Assembly: GCA_026415395.1 (NCBI GenBank)
Contig: JAOAHD010000007.1
Span: 372,001 to 436,000 of the forward strand
Direction of reading: 5' to 3'
DNA: 64,000 nt
DNA from: Candidatus Binatia bacterium
GTDB lineage: Bacteria; Desulfobacterota; Binatia; HRBIN30
Part shown: piece by piece, positions 43,288-51,614 of the stretch
How the letters are laid out: every line of letters begins with the position of its first letter
Position numbering within the stretch: position 1 is the first letter of the stretch
The notes under the pieces: model-generated
What the model was told of the DNA's origin: nothing
The model's database searches: none
The model's input: only the letters and a program-made list of their open reading frames with translations
Program-made: the position numbers and the translations under genes

Positions 43288-44073
43288 GTGCAACTTCCGA
43301 TGACAGAGATGGGGGAACGGCAACACCTCCGCACGCGGCGAAAAGTGATCCTTGCACTGCCGGCGTACAATGAAGAGCCGAACCTACCGGTTCTGCTGGA
43401 AGCAGTGCGGGACGCCCTCGAACCGCACAGCGTGCCGTACGAGGTGGTGGTTGTCGACGACGGGAGTACGGACGCGACGGCGGACATTGCACGCAGGTAC
43501 GCCGAGGAGATGCCGCTGGTTTTGGTTCAGCACGAAAAAAACCAAGGTTTGGGTGCGACGTTGCGCGATGGCCTTAAGGCCGCAGTGGCACGCGCCTCGG
43601 AGCGTGATGTAGTGGTGACGATGGATGCTGACGCAACTCATCCCCCAGGGCTCATCTTGCGTATGCTTCAGCTCATCGAGGAAGGATTCGATGTTGTCAT
43701 TGCCTCTCGCTTCCAGCCCGGCGCAAGGGTGCTCGGCGTGTCGGCGATGCGGCGGCTGATGACACGGATAGCCTCGCTCCTGTTGCGAACCTTATTTCCC
43801 ATGGGCGTGCGTGATTTTACCTGTGGCTACCGCGCCTATAGGGCCACCGCGCTTACGGCTGCGTTTCACAGGTACGGCGATGCGTTCATTGACCAAGCCG
43901 GGTTCCAGTGCATGCTCGACGTTTTGCTCAAGCTCCGGCGTTTCGATCTTGTAATGGGCGAGGTGCCCATGGTGCTCCGTTACGATCGTAAAGGCGGGGC
44001 GAGTAAGATGAAGGTGTGGCGCACCGCGTGGGCAAGTTTGCGGCTGATCCTGCGCCGGCGTCTGGAGGGTTGA
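43288..44073 (+). CDS. GT2 glycosyltransferase (dolichyl/undecaprenyl-phosphate mannosyltransferase-like)
   Basis: About 261 residues from the GTG at 43288; ATG at 43300 or 43309 are alternatives. GT2 signatures are VILALPAYNEEPNLPVLLEAV, VVDDGSTDATADIARRY, MDADATHPPGL and SRFQPGARVLGVSAMRRLMTR. It lacks the C-terminal membrane hairpins of ArnC, as in short DPM1-like enzymes, though a hydrophobic patch occurs near TRIASLLLRTLFPMGV. It should load mannose or glucose on a polyprenyl phosphate for GT-C enzymes such as those nearby. It is divergent from the LamG gene, with 84 bp between them. Confidence 0.82.
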   Translation: MQLPMTEMGERQHLRTRRKVILALPAYNEEPNLPVLLEAVRDALEPHSVPYEVVVVDDGSTDATADIARRYAEEMPLVLVQHEKNQGLGATLRDGLKAAVARASERDVVVTMDADATHPPGLILRMLQLIEEGFDVVIASRFQPGARVLGVSAMRRLMTRIASLLLRTLFPMGVRDFTCGYRAYRATALTAAFHRYGDAFIDQAGFQCMLDVLLKLRRFDLVMGEVPMVLRYDRKGGASKMKVWRTAWASLRLILRRRLEG

Positions 44074-44277
44074 CCGACCATCCCTGCGGTGGTTCGGTTC
44101 TAGGTACAGCGAACCGTGCGACCCACAACCCACACGGAACGGCGGGTTGATTGCGCATTTCGATGCGCTCGACGCAAAACGGCCAGCCTGAAGGGTCTAC
44201 AGCTCGAACTAGAGCAGGCAGGCTTGTTGTTGACTCATGTCGGCAAGGGGCGCGAGCTAACTCACCGGGGGAGAACG

Positions 44278-44747
44278 GTGAAGACTCTCCGGCGCATCTG
44301 CCAGCGAGCACTGCTGGTTTTATTTGTACTTGCTCTTCCTGAAGCGGGCTTCTCCTTCTCCAGCCGCATCACTGGACTTACGACCAGCACGACTGGTTGC
44401 AACCAGTGCCACTCTGGCGGGCAGGTGCCTACCGTCACCCTAAGCGGGCCAACGTCGGTGACTCCTGGCTCAACCAACGAGTAGGTGCTCGAAATCACAC
44501 CGGTGGGCTCGCATTCGACCCGCAAACCCCAGGGGCTGAACCGAATGCACAGGTAGCCCCAGGGAAGGTGGCCAAGGCGGTTGTCGAGCTGCTTGCCGAC
44601 GGAACCATGGTGGGTACGGCCAAGCCCAAGTCGCCGGCGCGTTGCGTGTTGACGGCAACAGTGGTCGGCCCGGTGAGCCCGGATCTGGAGCCAATGAACG
44701 ATACGTCTGAGTTCGTTGTCGACTTGGTGGACAAGAACGATTTGTGA
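44278..44747 (+). pseudogene. Broken exported CXXCH-motif protein gene
   Basis: A GTG at 44278 with GGGGGAG at 44267-44273 begins a signal peptide (LLVLFVLALPEAGFSFS). A single heme-type motif CNQCH lies in TTGCNQCHSGG, followed by PTVTLSGPTSVTPGSTNE. A TAG at 44482-44484 then stops this frame. Coding character resumes in another frame, ending at 44747 (AQVAPGKVAKAVVELLADG and VVDLVDKNDL). The total length is not a multiple of three. I read this as a decayed gene for a small exported cytochrome-like or CXXCH-tagged surface protein, broken by one stop and one frameshift. The two halves could come from different genes. Confidence 0.6.
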
Positions 44748-45147
44748 CCGCGATGTTAAGGCTCATGGCTGTAGCGGCGCGAAGGTGAGACCGGGCAAGC
44801 ACGAAGGAGTCCCTCGTCAAAATCTTGCTCTCGGAACTACTTGCGCGCGGAATTCGTCCGGCACGCTCGGCAGTCACTTGGTTTGCGGGAAGTACGGCAG
44901 CGAGAGAAAGCCGCGGCAAGGCAGACGACGTGTCTTGCATGGCCGACCCCTCTTGAATGCAGCGTATAGACCTACTGCTTGGCTTGTGATGGCCTCTGGC
45001 GGCGCACGCCAAGGCCCCTCAGGGTGAGACCAATTGCTCCAACCGCACTCGGCGGCAACGTGTTTCTTCGTTCTGGTTAACGGTCTCCTGCACCACGCTT
45101 AGGCAAAGGGATGGCAAGGCAGGACGTTGCGCCTGGAGGAACTGAAA
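44748..45147. other. Intergenic stretch with no recognised feature
   Basis: About 400 bp between the broken CXXCH gene and the end of the LLM-family gene. I saw no gene, decamer copy or clear terminator. Confidence 0.5.
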
Positions 45148-46206
45148 TCACTCTCCGCTCGAGTGGGGAGCAGCTCGGCGAAACCGTGGCATAACTTCTG
45201 CCGCGAAGCGCTCGAGGAGTTTCCGATCGTATTTGGGCTGGATGTTCATGATGATGTGATCGACGCCGGCGTCGATGTAGCCCTGAATCTTGCTGGCGAT
45301 CTCGTCGGGAGAGCCGGCGAGCACCGAGCGTTGGATGCGCTCGCCGGCAATCATGCGAGCGCCAAGACGAAGCACCGGGCCGGCGAGGGGTACGTCACTG
45401 ATCGAATACAGAATGAGCAAGGCAGAAACCTCGATATTGCAATCGTGACGGCCGGCGCGCTCGCATGCTCGCCGGATGATTTGCTTGCGGTGGCGAATAT
45501 CGTCGGGCGTCAAGCCCACGGGGGCATTCCAGCCATTGGCGTAACGACCCACGAGAGGCACGATCCATTTCTTGCCCTGGCCGCCGATCACAATGGGAGG
45601 ATGTGGTTTCTGCACATTTTTGGGTGCGAACGGAGCGCGTTCGAGTGTGTAAAACTTTCCCGCAAACGAGGGATGGTCCTCGGTCCATAGTTTTTTGATC
45701 ACTTGTAGTGCCTCTTCGAGGCGCTGTGCCCGCTCCTTGGCATCGTAAAAGGGAATGCCGTAGGCGCGGTGTTCGAGTTCGAACCACCCTGCGCCAATGC
45801 CAAAGTACAAACGGCCCCGACTGATGTGATCCACCGTGGTCGCCATTTTGGCGAGAATGGCTGGGTTCCGGTACGTGTTCCCGGTGACCAACACGCCGAC
45901 CCGGATCTTCGATGTGTGCGCCGCGAGGGCACTCAACAGCGTCCACCCCTCCAGGCACGGCCCGTCGACGTCGGCGCCGAGGATCGGAATGAAGTGATCG
46001 AAAACCCAAGCGCTATCGAAACCGAGAGCCTCTGCATCTTTCCAAATGGTGACCAACTCATCGTAAGAGAAGTCTTGAGGGGTGGTTTGGATGCCAAAAA
46101 GAATCTTGCGTTCGGCGCGCGGTGCGTTGTTGGCTTGCGTCGGACCTGCGGCTGCTGCCAGAAGCAGCAAAGCTGTCGCGAGCGCAGGCAGTTTACGCTT
46201 CCCCAT
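45148..46206 (-). CDS. LLM-class (F420-type) oxidoreductase with an N-terminal signal peptide
   Basis: About 352 residues from the ATG at 46206, with GGAGGG just before it. The body is a luciferase-like TIM-barrel monooxygenase of the F420-linked class: FGIQTTPQDFSYDELV, DSAWVFDHFIPIL, VLVTGNTYRNPAILAKMA, GRLYFGIGAGWFELEHRAYGIPF and PPIVIGGQGKKW. The N-terminus KRKLPALATALLLLAAAAGPTQA is a clear Sec-type signal peptide without a twin-arginine motif. Most members of this class are cytoplasmic, so export is unusual. Whether the cofactor is F420 or FMN cannot be told from the sequence. Natural substrate unknown. Confidence 0.82.
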   Translation of the reverse strand: MGKRKLPALATALLLLAAAAGPTQANNAPRAERKILFGIQTTPQDFSYDELVTIWKDAEALGFDSAWVFDHFIPILGADVDGPCLEGWTLLSALAAHTSKIRVGVLVTGNTYRNPAILAKMATTVDHISRGRLYFGIGAGWFELEHRAYGIPFYDAKERAQRLEEALQVIKKLWTEDHPSFAGKFYTLERAPFAPKNVQKPHPPIVIGGQGKKWIVPLVGRYANGWNAPVGLTPDDIRHRKQIIRRACERAGRHDCNIEVSALLILYSISDVPLAGPVLRLGARMIAGERIQRSVLAGSPDEIASKIQGYIDAGVDHIIMNIQPKYDRKLLERFAAEVMPRFRRAAPHSSGE

Positions 46207-46552
46207 TGTGTCCCTCCTGCAGCTTAGGCAGTTTCCGCTTGCGGCCAAGGGGTGCCTCTTGAGCGGTTCGGACAGGTGTTTCGCCCGGGCATGAAGGGGT
46301 TGTCAAGTTGCGGCGATGTTAAAAGACCGGGCGGAAAGCATCACCGGGATTGCGTTGTGGCAAGACGAACTTCACGGCCCTGATTACTGTCTGCGCCGGT
46401 AAACGCATCCGACTGCGGTGGCTCATCTCGGACCCATGCCGGAAGCGAGCACCCACTCGCGGCGCACAGTAGCGCCAAGAGTGGGTGCGCTGGCGGCGAG
46501 ATGTCGGCCGATCACCCGCATCGAGGTTTCCGGGCAGGTGCGTGGTGACGAA
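46207..46552. other. Intergenic stretch with no recognised feature
   Basis: About 345 bp upstream of the LLM-family gene. No gene or clear operator was seen; the promoter of that gene should lie here. Confidence 0.45.
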
Positions 46553-47173
46553 TCAGACCAGTCCGTGCATCCGAGCAAAAGGGTCCCAGTGAGGATCGCG
46601 GTGCCATTCGTACTCGGTTGCGGTGGCAATCTGTTCCGCGGTTTCTGCGCCGAAGTAACGCGCGATCACAGCGAGCGCCATATCGATCCCGGCAGCCACG
46701 CCTGACGAGGTGACGAACTTCCCGTGCTCCACCCAGCGCGCCTGTGGGATCCAATGCACGGCGGGTTGCACCTCAGCCACCCACCGAAACACGCGTTTAT
46801 TGGTGGTCGCGCGCCGCCCGTTTAAAAGACCGGCCGCAGCCAGGACCAAGGATCCTGTGCAGACGCTCATGACCAGCTCACAGGCGGTGGCTTGGCGCTC
46901 CAGGAATTCCAATAAGGGTGGGTTCTCCGCCTCTCGGCGCGTACCCCATCCGCCGGGCACGAGAAGCCAATCAAGCTTCGCACACCGAGCAAAATCCGTC
47001 TCCGCAATCAGCGCCGGTCCTTGTGTGCTGGCAACCGAGTCAATCGTGGCTGCGATCGTTTGGATCCGCAGTTTCCCTGGGAGAGAGCCGAACATCTCCA
47101 AGGGACCACAGACATCGAGGAGCTCGAATTCGGGGAAGAGGAGCACTCCAAGAGATTTTGCCTCGGCTGTCAT
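46553..47173 (-). CDS. DJ-1/PfpI-family protein (GATase1-like, isonitrile hydratase type)
   Basis: About 206 residues from the ATG at 47173. The nucleophile elbow is MSVCTGSLVLAAAGLL, with the glutamate early in LLFPEFELLDVCGPLEMF and the phrase RATTNKRVFRWV later. This pattern is that of the PfpI/InhA-like group and of the sensor half of GlxA-type regulators, but no DNA-binding AraC domain follows. It may act on small isonitriles or aldehydes, or on protein adducts. The frame is open to 47395 upstream but lacks family character there. It stands alone on its strand, with about 350 bp to the next minus-strand gene. Confidence 0.85.
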   Translation of the reverse strand: MTAEAKSLGVLLFPEFELLDVCGPLEMFGSLPGKLRIQTIAATIDSVASTQGPALIAETDFARCAKLDWLLVPGGWGTRREAENPPLLEFLERQATACELVMSVCTGSLVLAAAGLLNGRRATTNKRVFRWVAEVQPAVHWIPQARWVEHGKFVTSSGVAAGIDMALAVIARYFGAETAEQIATATEYEWHRDPHWDPFARMHGLV

Positions 47174-47646
47174 GTTGCTTGCGAGTCCTATCAGAGGCGG
47201 CGAAGGGTGCGAAGGGCATTGCCCTTGATTTCGGATTGTTTCCTGCCACGCTGGTTTACCTCGGTCAGGCGCCCAGAGGTCGGCATCCACGCTTGTACAG
47301 CCATGAAACATTCGGATCAGCGGGTGGGCCGAGACTCCGCGGGCCGGCGCCAGGTCGCGAACTTGGGGGAAGCGACCGGGTGGCTCCCGTGGCAAGGCCT
47401 TTTCCTCGGCAATGGAGCATCCCGCCTTGTGGGAGCTCCTCTTAGGGATGGGGCCGTGAAGTTTGGAGGGCGCTCCGCCTTAGCTTCTTACCTCGGAGGA
47501 CGATCGTGAACTCACCAGGCGGGTTTATGGAGCAGTAGAGGGAAGACTTGGGCGCTCGCTGGTTGATCCTCAGAGAGGCAGTTGGAGAGGAATCTCTTTT
47601 CTACCCATCGAGAGCGAGTCGGGGTGAGCGGCGCTGCAGGTCCGGG
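47174..47646. other. Intergenic stretch with no recognised feature
   Basis: About 470 bp between the PfpI gene and the end of the propeller gene. Nothing convincing was seen; several open frames lack motifs. Confidence 0.5.
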
Positions 47647-49068
47647 TCAGCCGTTGTGACCAGGACCGCCGCCCCACATGGGCCATCCGTCGTCGGCCGA
47701 ACTACCTGTCGCGAAGCTGACCAGAGAGCCGTCCTCAAGGCCCACGTAAACCCTGCCTTCTGAAATCGAAGGTTGCCAGTGGACTCGGGAGCCCACGGCT
47801 ACTTCCCAATGCACTTGTCCGGAACGGGCGTCCCAGCAGATGATCCGGCCGTCGATCGTGCCCGCCCACACTCGTCCGTTGGCGACTGCGGGTGGGGTTA
47901 TAGCTCGCTCCAGTCGCGACTGGCGGGGCACACTGTGCTTCCAGAGTGTTCTTCCGGAGGCGACCTCCGTTGCTTCCAGTTCGTCACCGTTTGCTTGAAA
48001 GAGCACGCCGTTCCAAACTACGGGGCGCGATCCTTGGTATCGATGCACTCGAGAAACTAGGTGTTCCCCGACAAGTTTTTCGACGTGATGTAACTTGGCG
48101 CTGGCTGGCGGGACTGAGAATCCCACACCGGAATCCTGCTCTTCATAGTTCCTTAGGCCTTTCAACTTGCGCTTTGCTGCCAAGTAGTCGGCCTGCTTGG
48201 ACTCCGAGACCCACCTGGGGTCTCCTTTTTCCCCTCGCAACGAAGTTGTCCGCTCTCGAGGCGTGGCGTCGCGGGCACTCGCTCCCGTTGCGGCGCCGCC
48301 GTACGGGTGATGCTCGCCTGGTGAAGCCTTCGCGTCGGGCTCAAATGGGCCTGCCGACCACGATGTCGCACCGCTCTCAGGAGCCCACCCTGTTTTGCTG
48401 CGATGGTGCGAATCGTCCTCGACCTTTTCGGCGACGTAGACCTGACCATCGGCGACCCACGGTGCTGAGGTGGCGTTTCGGTCCTGCACCCACAGCACCT
48501 TGCCCGAAGTGGGGTCGATTTTCCAAACCTTTCCGTCGTAAGTGGAAACGTGAACGTACCCCTCGGCAAACACCACGGCGGAGATGGCGTCGTGGGTAAG
48601 GCGGGTTTCCCAAAGTTGCACGCCGTCCTTGAGGGCAAAGGCGCCGAGGGCGTGATCACCGCGCGAGGGATACACTGCGTATAGCGCGTAGGGGGTCATT
48701 GCCGGTTGTGCCAGTAGTGGGTCGCCCAGCCATCGTTCCCAGAGTACCCGGCCGGTCTTCGCATCGACTACGTAAACCGTGCAGCTCTCGGTGTTGAAGG
48801 CAACGTGATCCTGGCAGACGGTGGCTGCGGTAGGTCCGTCGTCCCTCGTCCGGAGCTGCCAGAGCAGCGCCCCGGAGCTCTGGTCCAGGCAGTAGAACTC
48901 GTAGCTACCAAAGCCCCCTCCAAAGAATACCCTCCCGTCAGCCACAGCGGGCGTCGGGATCCCCCGGTAGGACGAGATGCGTGCTCTCCAGCCGCGGAAC
49001 CCGGTTAAGGGACATGCGAATGGTTCCACGTTCGCGTTCGAGTTGTTGCTGTTCTTCGCTCTGCTCAT
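47647..49068 (-). CDS. PQQ-type beta-propeller repeat protein
   Basis: A 473-residue protein made of PQQ-like (BamB/quinoprotein-type) propeller blades: SYEFYCLDQSSGALLWQLR, VYVVDAKTGRVLWERWLG, VWKIDPTSGKVLWVQDR, GDELEATEVASGRTLWKHS and RIICWDARSGQVHWEVA. About six or seven blades can be counted. There is no signal peptide or lipobox at the proposed ATG, only a low-complexity start (SRAKNSNNSNANVEPF), so it may be cytoplasmic or the start may be wrong. AGGAGG lies about 13 bp before the ATG. A poorly conserved acidic insert around residues 220-290 breaks the repeat pattern. A tandem palindromic repeat lies upstream. Function unknown; no dehydrogenase residues for PQQ were noted. Confidence 0.75.
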   Translation of the reverse strand: MSRAKNSNNSNANVEPFACPLTGFRGWRARISSYRGIPTPAVADGRVFFGGGFGSYEFYCLDQSSGALLWQLRTRDDGPTAATVCQDHVAFNTESCTVYVVDAKTGRVLWERWLGDPLLAQPAMTPYALYAVYPSRGDHALGAFALKDGVQLWETRLTHDAISAVVFAEGYVHVSTYDGKVWKIDPTSGKVLWVQDRNATSAPWVADGQVYVAEKVEDDSHHRSKTGWAPESGATSWSAGPFEPDAKASPGEHHPYGGAATGASARDATPRERTTSLRGEKGDPRWVSESKQADYLAAKRKLKGLRNYEEQDSGVGFSVPPASAKLHHVEKLVGEHLVSRVHRYQGSRPVVWNGVLFQANGDELEATEVASGRTLWKHSVPRQSRLERAITPPAVANGRVWAGTIDGRIICWDARSGQVHWEVAVGSRVHWQPSISEGRVYVGLEDGSLVSFATGSSADDGWPMWGGGPGHNG

Positions 49069-49112
49069 TTTTAGATTCGCTTCCTCCTTTCTGGTCGTGG
49101 TGCTCGGTTTTA

Positions 49113-49140
49113 TGCTATAGCATGCATTCTATAGCATGCA
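49113..49140. promoter_or_regulatory. Tandem 12-bp repeat with palindromic core upstream of the propeller gene
   Basis: CTATAGCATGCA occurs at 49115-49126 and again at 49129-49140. The first copy forms a perfect palindrome TGCTATAGCA at 49113-49122, and GCATGC is palindromic in both. It lies about 45-70 bp before the minus-strand start and includes TATAG-type -10-like sequences. A repressor operator overlapping a promoter is plausible. Confidence 0.45.
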
Positions 49141-49556
49141 AGCCGGGACTTGCGTGCACCACTGGGGGGCAGCCGTGTGTTGAAGCGGTTGAGCAGCTGC
49201 CACGCACCGTATCGTCACAGTTGAACAGTTCGAGAGCCCTCTCTGTCCGCGTATGGCGGGTGAGCCTTTGGCACCGATGGAAGAGCATCGGCCCTTTAGC
49301 TTGGGGAAGGTGGGGTTTGACTCCGCGCGGGCTGGCCTCACCCTAAGGTTTGCCCACTGCCCTGAGGCGAGCTGGGGCGAGGCCCGATTGTGCAAGGGCG
49401 TGACGAAGCTCGGCGCCCGTTTCTCTGCGGGTGCACAAGCACTCGTTGTGGAAACGTGCCTTGGGTTACGAACGAATCGTGAGCCGCTTCGAAAAGCGCA
49501 TGTTCCGCAGCGCAAAAACGCATGCTTTGCTTCGCGGGCGATTTCTCGAACGTCCT
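49141..49556. other. Intergenic stretch with no recognised feature
   Basis: About 415 bp with open frames on both strands but no family similarity or ribosome site. Confidence 0.5.
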
Positions 49557-50322
49557 TCAGTGTTGAAGCGTAGGGGCGACTTCTGGAGCAAAGACGGGTT
49601 GCAAGTCCTCGACAAGCCAACCCACCGCTCGTTGGACCACGCCCGTGCTGAGCAACTCATCGTCCGGGCGGCGGTAGTAAGAGCGGGCAACGTAGACTGT
49701 TCGCCACTGCGTGGGCACGCTGATCTCGTAGAGTACACGCCCGTCCGGCTCCATCAAAAGTAGGTTGAGGCGCAGGACGAAAATTAGTTGGGGTAAATCT
49801 TCGACCGGGCGCCCGAACCACGTAAGGGGCTCGTACGCCACATTTGGGATGCGGAATCCCTCGTATTGCACGTAAAATGGCCTTTCGGAGATGAAGCTCA
49901 CGGCCAAAACGTCGATCCCATGGGAGTGCGCTAGGTCGCGCGAAACGTAGCCGCACGCGGTCCTCCACTTCGCTTCGTAGGCGTCGCCCGTGATCGGGTC
50001 GAAAAGGCCGCCAACCTGACTTGCATACCGGCGCCAAACTGGGCCCACCACGTCGCTACCCACCGTTCGGTATCCACGCTGGCGCAACAGGCGAGTAAGC
50101 ATCATCTCGATGTCGTGCGCGACCCCGGGACCGTTTGGATCCGCGCAAGTTGACCCCTGGAGGCATAATACCAATCGTGCGGACCGTCCGCGCGAACTCC
50201 TCGCGGGGCACTCGGTAAGGGTTGTAGCGGGCACTCGGTGCACAACTGCCACCCGCGGTTGAGGCTAGGAGAACCCCGACCCAGAACCGAAGGTTCCGGG
50301 CAGGCCCTTGCACACAGTGCAT
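49557..50322 (-). pseudogene. Frameshifted lipoprotein-like gene, paralogue of the gene at 50525
   Basis: The N-terminal part reads from an ATG at 50322 (AGGAGA before it): a signal peptide (NLRFWVGVLLASTAGGSCAP), then NPYRVPREEFARTVRTIGIMPP. Reading then shifts frame within about 50138-50152 and continues as DPNGPGVAHDIEMM and VGGLFDPITGDAYEAKWRTA to the stop at 49557. The 766-bp length is not a multiple of three. The same order of motifs (IPPERFDVRTICVLP, then GGVFDPEVG) appears in the divergent neighbour at 50525, so both copies are homologous. One indel separates the halves; a sequencing error cannot be ruled out. Family unknown; probably an outer-membrane lipoprotein. Confidence 0.65.
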
Positions 50323-50524
50323 TCGACTTCTCCTGCCGTCGCGCATCCCCCGAGGTCCTTCATGCTCGATCCACACGTGCTGTTGCAAGATCGATCTCAA
50401 ATCGTGTGCTCGCTGCCCCATTTCCTGAGGGACTCGGGCCTGCCTGTTTAGCGGGTTCGGCAGTTGATCCGTCGGCCCGCGGGCGGCAAGAGCGGAGTAG
50501 GTGTGACACGACCTCGCCGGTTTC

Positions 50525-51439
50525 GTGGGAAAATTCACTTTCCGGGTGGGTCCGGAAGAGAAAGGAGTATCACAAAGGAGTAGGGAAATAACCTTCTCGT
50601 GGGAGGGCGATGTCCGGAAGTCGCGCCTTTGCTTGTTGCCATCTGCGGTCACGCTCATTTTGGTAGCCTGCGGGCCCATCCCGCCAAAGTTGTACATGCC
50701 CGAGGCGAACCAGTGGCGGATACCCCCCGAGCGGTTCGATGTGCGGACCATTTGTGTGTTGCCCATCGACCCTGAGGTGAAGGAGCTCGAACCCGGTGCC
50801 GAGAACCTGCGCAGAATCGCGGTGGAGGAGCTCGAGCGAGCTGGCTTCGGCGTGGTGCCGATTAGCAAAGAGGGGTGGAAAACACTGGCCGACCGAGCTG
50901 CTGCTGACGTCGGTGGCGTCTTCGACCCGGAGGTGGGCTGGTTGGACGTTGATCGGGTCGAAGAAGCACGGCAGCGGTTCAACCGGTCAGTGGGCAAGCA
51001 GTACCGCTGCGATGCTTCGTTGGCGTTGACTATCCACGTCGTTCGTGCCCCATGGAGAGATGGGGTGGCGAAGTGGGATGGAAGCGAAGAAACCATTGCC
51101 AACTACCTCCTCACAATCGGTGACTGGGGATGGGTCATGGCCTTATCGCTTCACGCGCGCCTCGTCGGTGCGAACAGTGAAGAGTTGTATTTCTGCACGG
51201 GTGGGCTTCGGACCCTCGGCAAGTATAATCCCTTGGCCGCACCGTTTGCGCCTCCGTTCCAACCGGTAAAGGCGGAAGAATTACTCTCGCCGGAGTTGGT
51301 CTCCCACCGCGCGGTATTGTTGGCTTTGGGCCTGTTGTTGGCCGCCAGAGGGCGGGGCTCAACCCCTGGTGCTGCTTTGCAGGAAGGAGCACTGAGAGGG
51401 AAAACGGCCCGACACAAACAAGCGGTAACGGCCCCCTAG
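50525..51439 (+). CDS. Putative outer-membrane lipoprotein, family unknown
   Basis: The frame is open from a GTG at 50525. The credible N-terminus is nearer RKSRLCLLPSAVTLILVAC, a lipoprotein signal with lipobox LVAC followed by GPIPPKLY. The only well-placed ribosome site, AAGGAG at 50576-50581, points at an ATA codon at 50588, so the start is uncertain: GTG at 50525 or 50546, or a rare ATA. The mature part has QWRIPPERFDVRTICVLPID, GGVFDPEVGWLD and VAKWDGSEETI. It lacks a recognised domain but has a paralogue, frameshifted, on the other strand immediately upstream. The shared GGxFDP block and early RTI strand suggest a common alpha/beta fold. Confidence 0.65.
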   Translation: MGKFTFRVGPEEKGVSQRSREITFSWEGDVRKSRLCLLPSAVTLILVACGPIPPKLYMPEANQWRIPPERFDVRTICVLPIDPEVKELEPGAENLRRIAVEELERAGFGVVPISKEGWKTLADRAAADVGGVFDPEVGWLDVDRVEEARQRFNRSVGKQYRCDASLALTIHVVRAPWRDGVAKWDGSEETIANYLLTIGDWGWVMALSLHARLVGANSEELYFCTGGLRTLGKYNPLAAPFAPPFQPVKAEELLSPELVSHRAVLLALGLLLAARGRGSTPGAALQEGALRGKTARHKQAVTAP

Positions 51440-51614
51440 CCTCGGTGACTGCGAGGACTGCGTAGAGTGGGACTCGGTGTGAACCCGCCGCTCCACCGTC
51501 AGCGTTTGTCACCAATCGCGGTTCTATCTAGGCACGCTCACGTCGTAGCCGGGGAGACGTTGCTGCATGTGTTGGAGACGTGAGTGTGCGGCTGCATCCG
51601 CCTCATGACCTTGC

